NCBI GenBank assembly: GCA_903840265.1
Contig: CAIMFH010000146.1
Span: 1 to 64,000, forward strand
DNA from: an uncultured Schlesneria sp.
GTDB taxonomy: Bacteria; Planctomycetota; Planctomycetia; Planctomycetales; Planctomycetaceae
DNA length: 64,000 nucleotides
Reading direction: 5' to 3'
The position numbers and the translations under genes are program-made. Under the pieces are notes generated by a model that was not told where the DNA came from, searched no databases, and was given only the letters and a program-made list of their open reading frames with translations. Each line of letters begins with the position of its first letter. The first letter of the stretch is position 1. Of the stretch, positions 62,614-64,000 are shown one piece after another.

Positions 62614-63585
62614 GTGAATGTGGTTGTCTCCTGCATCGTGTCTGTGCTGACGATCTACGCGATCGCGTTCACATGCTTGCTGCTGGTGCGGAGTGTGTCG
62701 CGAGGTAAGAGAGTCATTGGCTGGTCGGTGGGCTTGTTGTTGGCTCTTTGTCCCTTGCTGATTCCAGCCAATGAAGTGATCGCGCGAGCTTTGGTGAGCG
62801 TGCTGTGTGCGGATGCCTGGTTCAAGGGTGTGGATCTTGCACGCGTAGTAAATCGAAGACGAGCGACAACGCCAAGTCTTTGGCAGTGCCTGGGATTTCT
62901 GATCCCATTTCCGATGTTTCTGGCAGTCTTCGATGATCGAAAGCATCGAGCGTCAATGAAGATTGAATCGATCGAACTTTGGCGGGTCACGATCGCCGGA
63001 TCGCTGGTGATCATCGAGCTTGGGTTGCTGCACCTGCTGTTCGATGTTCCCGCCCTGAAGGCAAGCTTCATTCTCGATCACATTGTCAAACTACTGTTGT
63101 TTGTCGCGACGACCGAAACTTTGTCGCAGTTGGCGTTGGGACTGGAACATCTGGCGGGATTTGACACGGTGCCGATCATTCGCGGAGCGTTCCTGTCGCA
63201 AACCGTCGGTGAGTTCTGGTGCCGTTACAACACGCGAGTTCATCGGTGGCTGCAATATAACGTGTTTTTGCCCTGCGGTGGGCTGAAGTCGCCGGTCCGG
63301 GGGGTGATGCTGGCGTTCTTCATCAGCGCCGTGTTTCACGAACTGATGTTCGGAATCGCGACGTCACGGTTCGACGGCTATCAGTTCGCATTCTTCATGC
63401 TGCAGGCACCGGCCGTGCTGATTTCGCAGACGATTGAGCGGCAACGGTTCAAGTATGGAGCAGTGATCTCTTCAATCAACCGATTGCTGACGATTGCCTG
63501 GTTCGGCGTCACGTCGATGCTGTTCTTTCACGGTGTCGATCGCGTGTTCCATTTGGTCTACACCAGCCAGCCATGGCTTCCCTAA
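62614..63585 (+). CDS. MBOAT/wax-synthase-like membrane acyltransferase
   Basis: A 323-residue protein starting at a GTG, with 7-8 membrane helices. Two MBOAT marks are clear: GEFWCRYNTRVHRWLQYNVF (comparable with the SFWGRRWN signature) and the active-site His 242 in FFISAVFHELMFGI. Such enzymes move long fatty acids onto alcohols, sterols or sugars in the membrane; the short form with this C-terminal region matches the wax-synthase-like family (PF13813). Its substrate is unknown. Neighbouring genes on the other strand give no context. Confidence 0.85.
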   Translation: MNVVVSCIVSVLTIYAIAFTCLLLVRSVSRGKRVIGWSVGLLLALCPLLIPANEVIARALVSVLCADAWFKGVDLARVVNRRRATTPSLWQCLGFLIPFPMFLAVFDDRKHRASMKIESIELWRVTIAGSLVIIELGLLHLLFDVPALKASFILDHIVKLLLFVATTETLSQLALGLEHLAGFDTVPIIRGAFLSQTVGEFWCRYNTRVHRWLQYNVFLPCGGLKSPVRGVMLAFFISAVFHELMFGIATSRFDGYQFAFFMLQAPAVLISQTIERQRFKYGAVISSINRLLTIAWFGVTSMLFFHGVDRVFHLVYTSQPWLP

Positions 63586-63591
63586 AGCAGA

Positions 63592-63676
63592 CGGCACATT
63601 CCGTGTGCCGAGTTTCCTTACGTGTCCGCCAAGCAAGATTCGGACAGCAAGGTCACTCAGCACACGGAATGTGCCG
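63592..63676. repeat. Nested inverted repeat
   Basis: CGGCACATTCCGTGTGCCGAG (63592-63612) is mirrored as CTCAGCACACGGAATGTGCCG (63656-63676) with one mismatch. Each arm is itself a palindrome (GGCACA/TGTGCC), and inside lies a TGTCCG/CGGACA stem. It forms a large cruciform or RNA hairpin after the MBOAT gene and resembles the GGCACAC palindromes at 46901-46917. Confidence 0.75.
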
Positions 63677-63697
63677 CCTCCAATCGCGATAGCATCA

Positions 63698-63898
63698 TCA
63701 GGAATGCGGGCGCGATTTGAATTGCCGCTTCTTCAAAATGCGATCGATCTGGATGATCTCACCGTTATGCACGGTGAGCGTCACCTGACCATTCTTCAGG
63801 CCAAGCAGTGCTTCGCGGACGCTCAGGTCCACAAAGGCACCGCTTTGAACAGTCGCTTGATGGGCGACTGTCTGCACCGGAATATTTTCAATCGCCAT
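63698..63898 (-). CDS. YezD-like small protein (DUF2292)
   Basis: A 66-residue protein. Residues 18-58 (SGAFVDLSVREALLGLKNGQ, VTLTVHNGEIIQIDRILKK) fit the DUF2292/YezD family, a short beta-strand domain with the SVREAL and VxLxVxxGxIxQIxR pattern. Family members are often placed near sulfur or molybdenum cofactor genes; here it lies 50 bases after a DUF1501 gene whose end is at the window edge. No other partner is visible. ATG start. Confidence 0.85.
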   Translation of the reverse strand: MAIENIPVQTVAHQATVQSGAFVDLSVREALLGLKNGQVTLTVHNGEIIQIDRILKKRQFKSRPHS

Positions 63899-63947
63899 GG
63901 CTTATCTCCAGATCAATGGCGTCTTCGATTCACAAAACATCAACAGA

Positions 63948-64000
63948 TCAGGCCATGATTTCGCGAACGACATTGCCGGCGACATCGGTCAGGCGGAAGT
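63948..64000 (-). CDS. DUF1501 protein, C-terminal end only
   Basis: The last 17 codons read FRLTDVAGNVVREIMA and stop at 63948. This is the standard end of DUF1501 proteins (compare DFRLTDVHGQVIHDLLT of the gene at 15033-16418). The rest of the gene lies beyond the window; a PSCyt1/DUF1553 gene is expected upstream of it. Confidence 0.8.
   Translation of the reverse strand, partial: FRLTDVAGNVVREIMA

Overview
The window looks like a chromosomal segment from a member of the Planctomycetota. The evidence is gene content: a DUF1501/PSCyt1-PSCyt2-DUF1553 pair, a DUF1559 pseudopilin-like protein with an H-X9-DG motif, DUF1080 and NPCBM secreted proteins, an ISAzo13-type ('Rhodopirellula transposase') fragment, a bacterial microcompartment shell protein and many long secreted proteins with little similarity elsewhere. 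Genes are loosely packed on both strands, with few long operons. No rRNA, intact tRNA, CRISPR array or prophage was seen.

Layout. 1-2.3 kb: a visibly more A/T-rich accessory block (PIN-domain protein, small P-loop protein, unknown protein). 2.3-11.5 kb: a secreted DUF1080 protein carrying a C-terminal zinc-protease motif, then a zone of rearranged gene remains: two inverted pieces of one P1B-type metal ATPase, a RedB-like thioredoxin-fold protein, a decayed tRNA-like sequence, a BarA-like hybrid histidine kinase, and broken copies of a small membrane-protein family and a TadG-like protein. 11.6-15 kb: metE and divergent metR. 15-20.5 kb: the DUF1501/DUF1553 cytochrome pair and a small winged-helix regulator. 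20.4-27.9 kb: a tripartite RND efflux operon (lipoprotein adaptor, HAE1 permease, TolC-like protein) interrupted by a transposase fragment and the leftover C-terminus of a second permease. 28-36 kb: an XRE regulator with a ligand-binding domain, a DUF1559 protein, a secreted DUF900 hydrolase, a YdjM-like protein, CvpA-like protein and ftsY. 37-44 kb: a three-gene secretome operon, a REP-associated tyrosine transposase between inverted clusters of REP palindromes, hflC-hflK, and a TolB-like propeller protein. 44.5-52 kb: a large lipoprotein with a cysteine-less thioredoxin-like region, a lone BMC-T shell protein, an HD/PAS/GGDEF protein and a triple-GYF protein. 52.7-57 kb: kdsD followed by a giant LptC/LptA-like protein, which points to a Kdo-containing lipopolysaccharide envelope. 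57-64 kb: galactose mutarotase, an RDD membrane protein, an MFS transporter, an MBOAT acyltransferase, a YezD-like protein and the edge of another DUF1501 gene.

The strongest candidates for something new are the DUF1080-zinc protease fusion, the self-contained REP/transposase unit whose stop codon sits inside a REP palindrome, the KdsD-linked giant Lpt-like protein, and the orphan BMC-T shell protein. All function assignments come from reading the protein sequences by eye; no database search was run.
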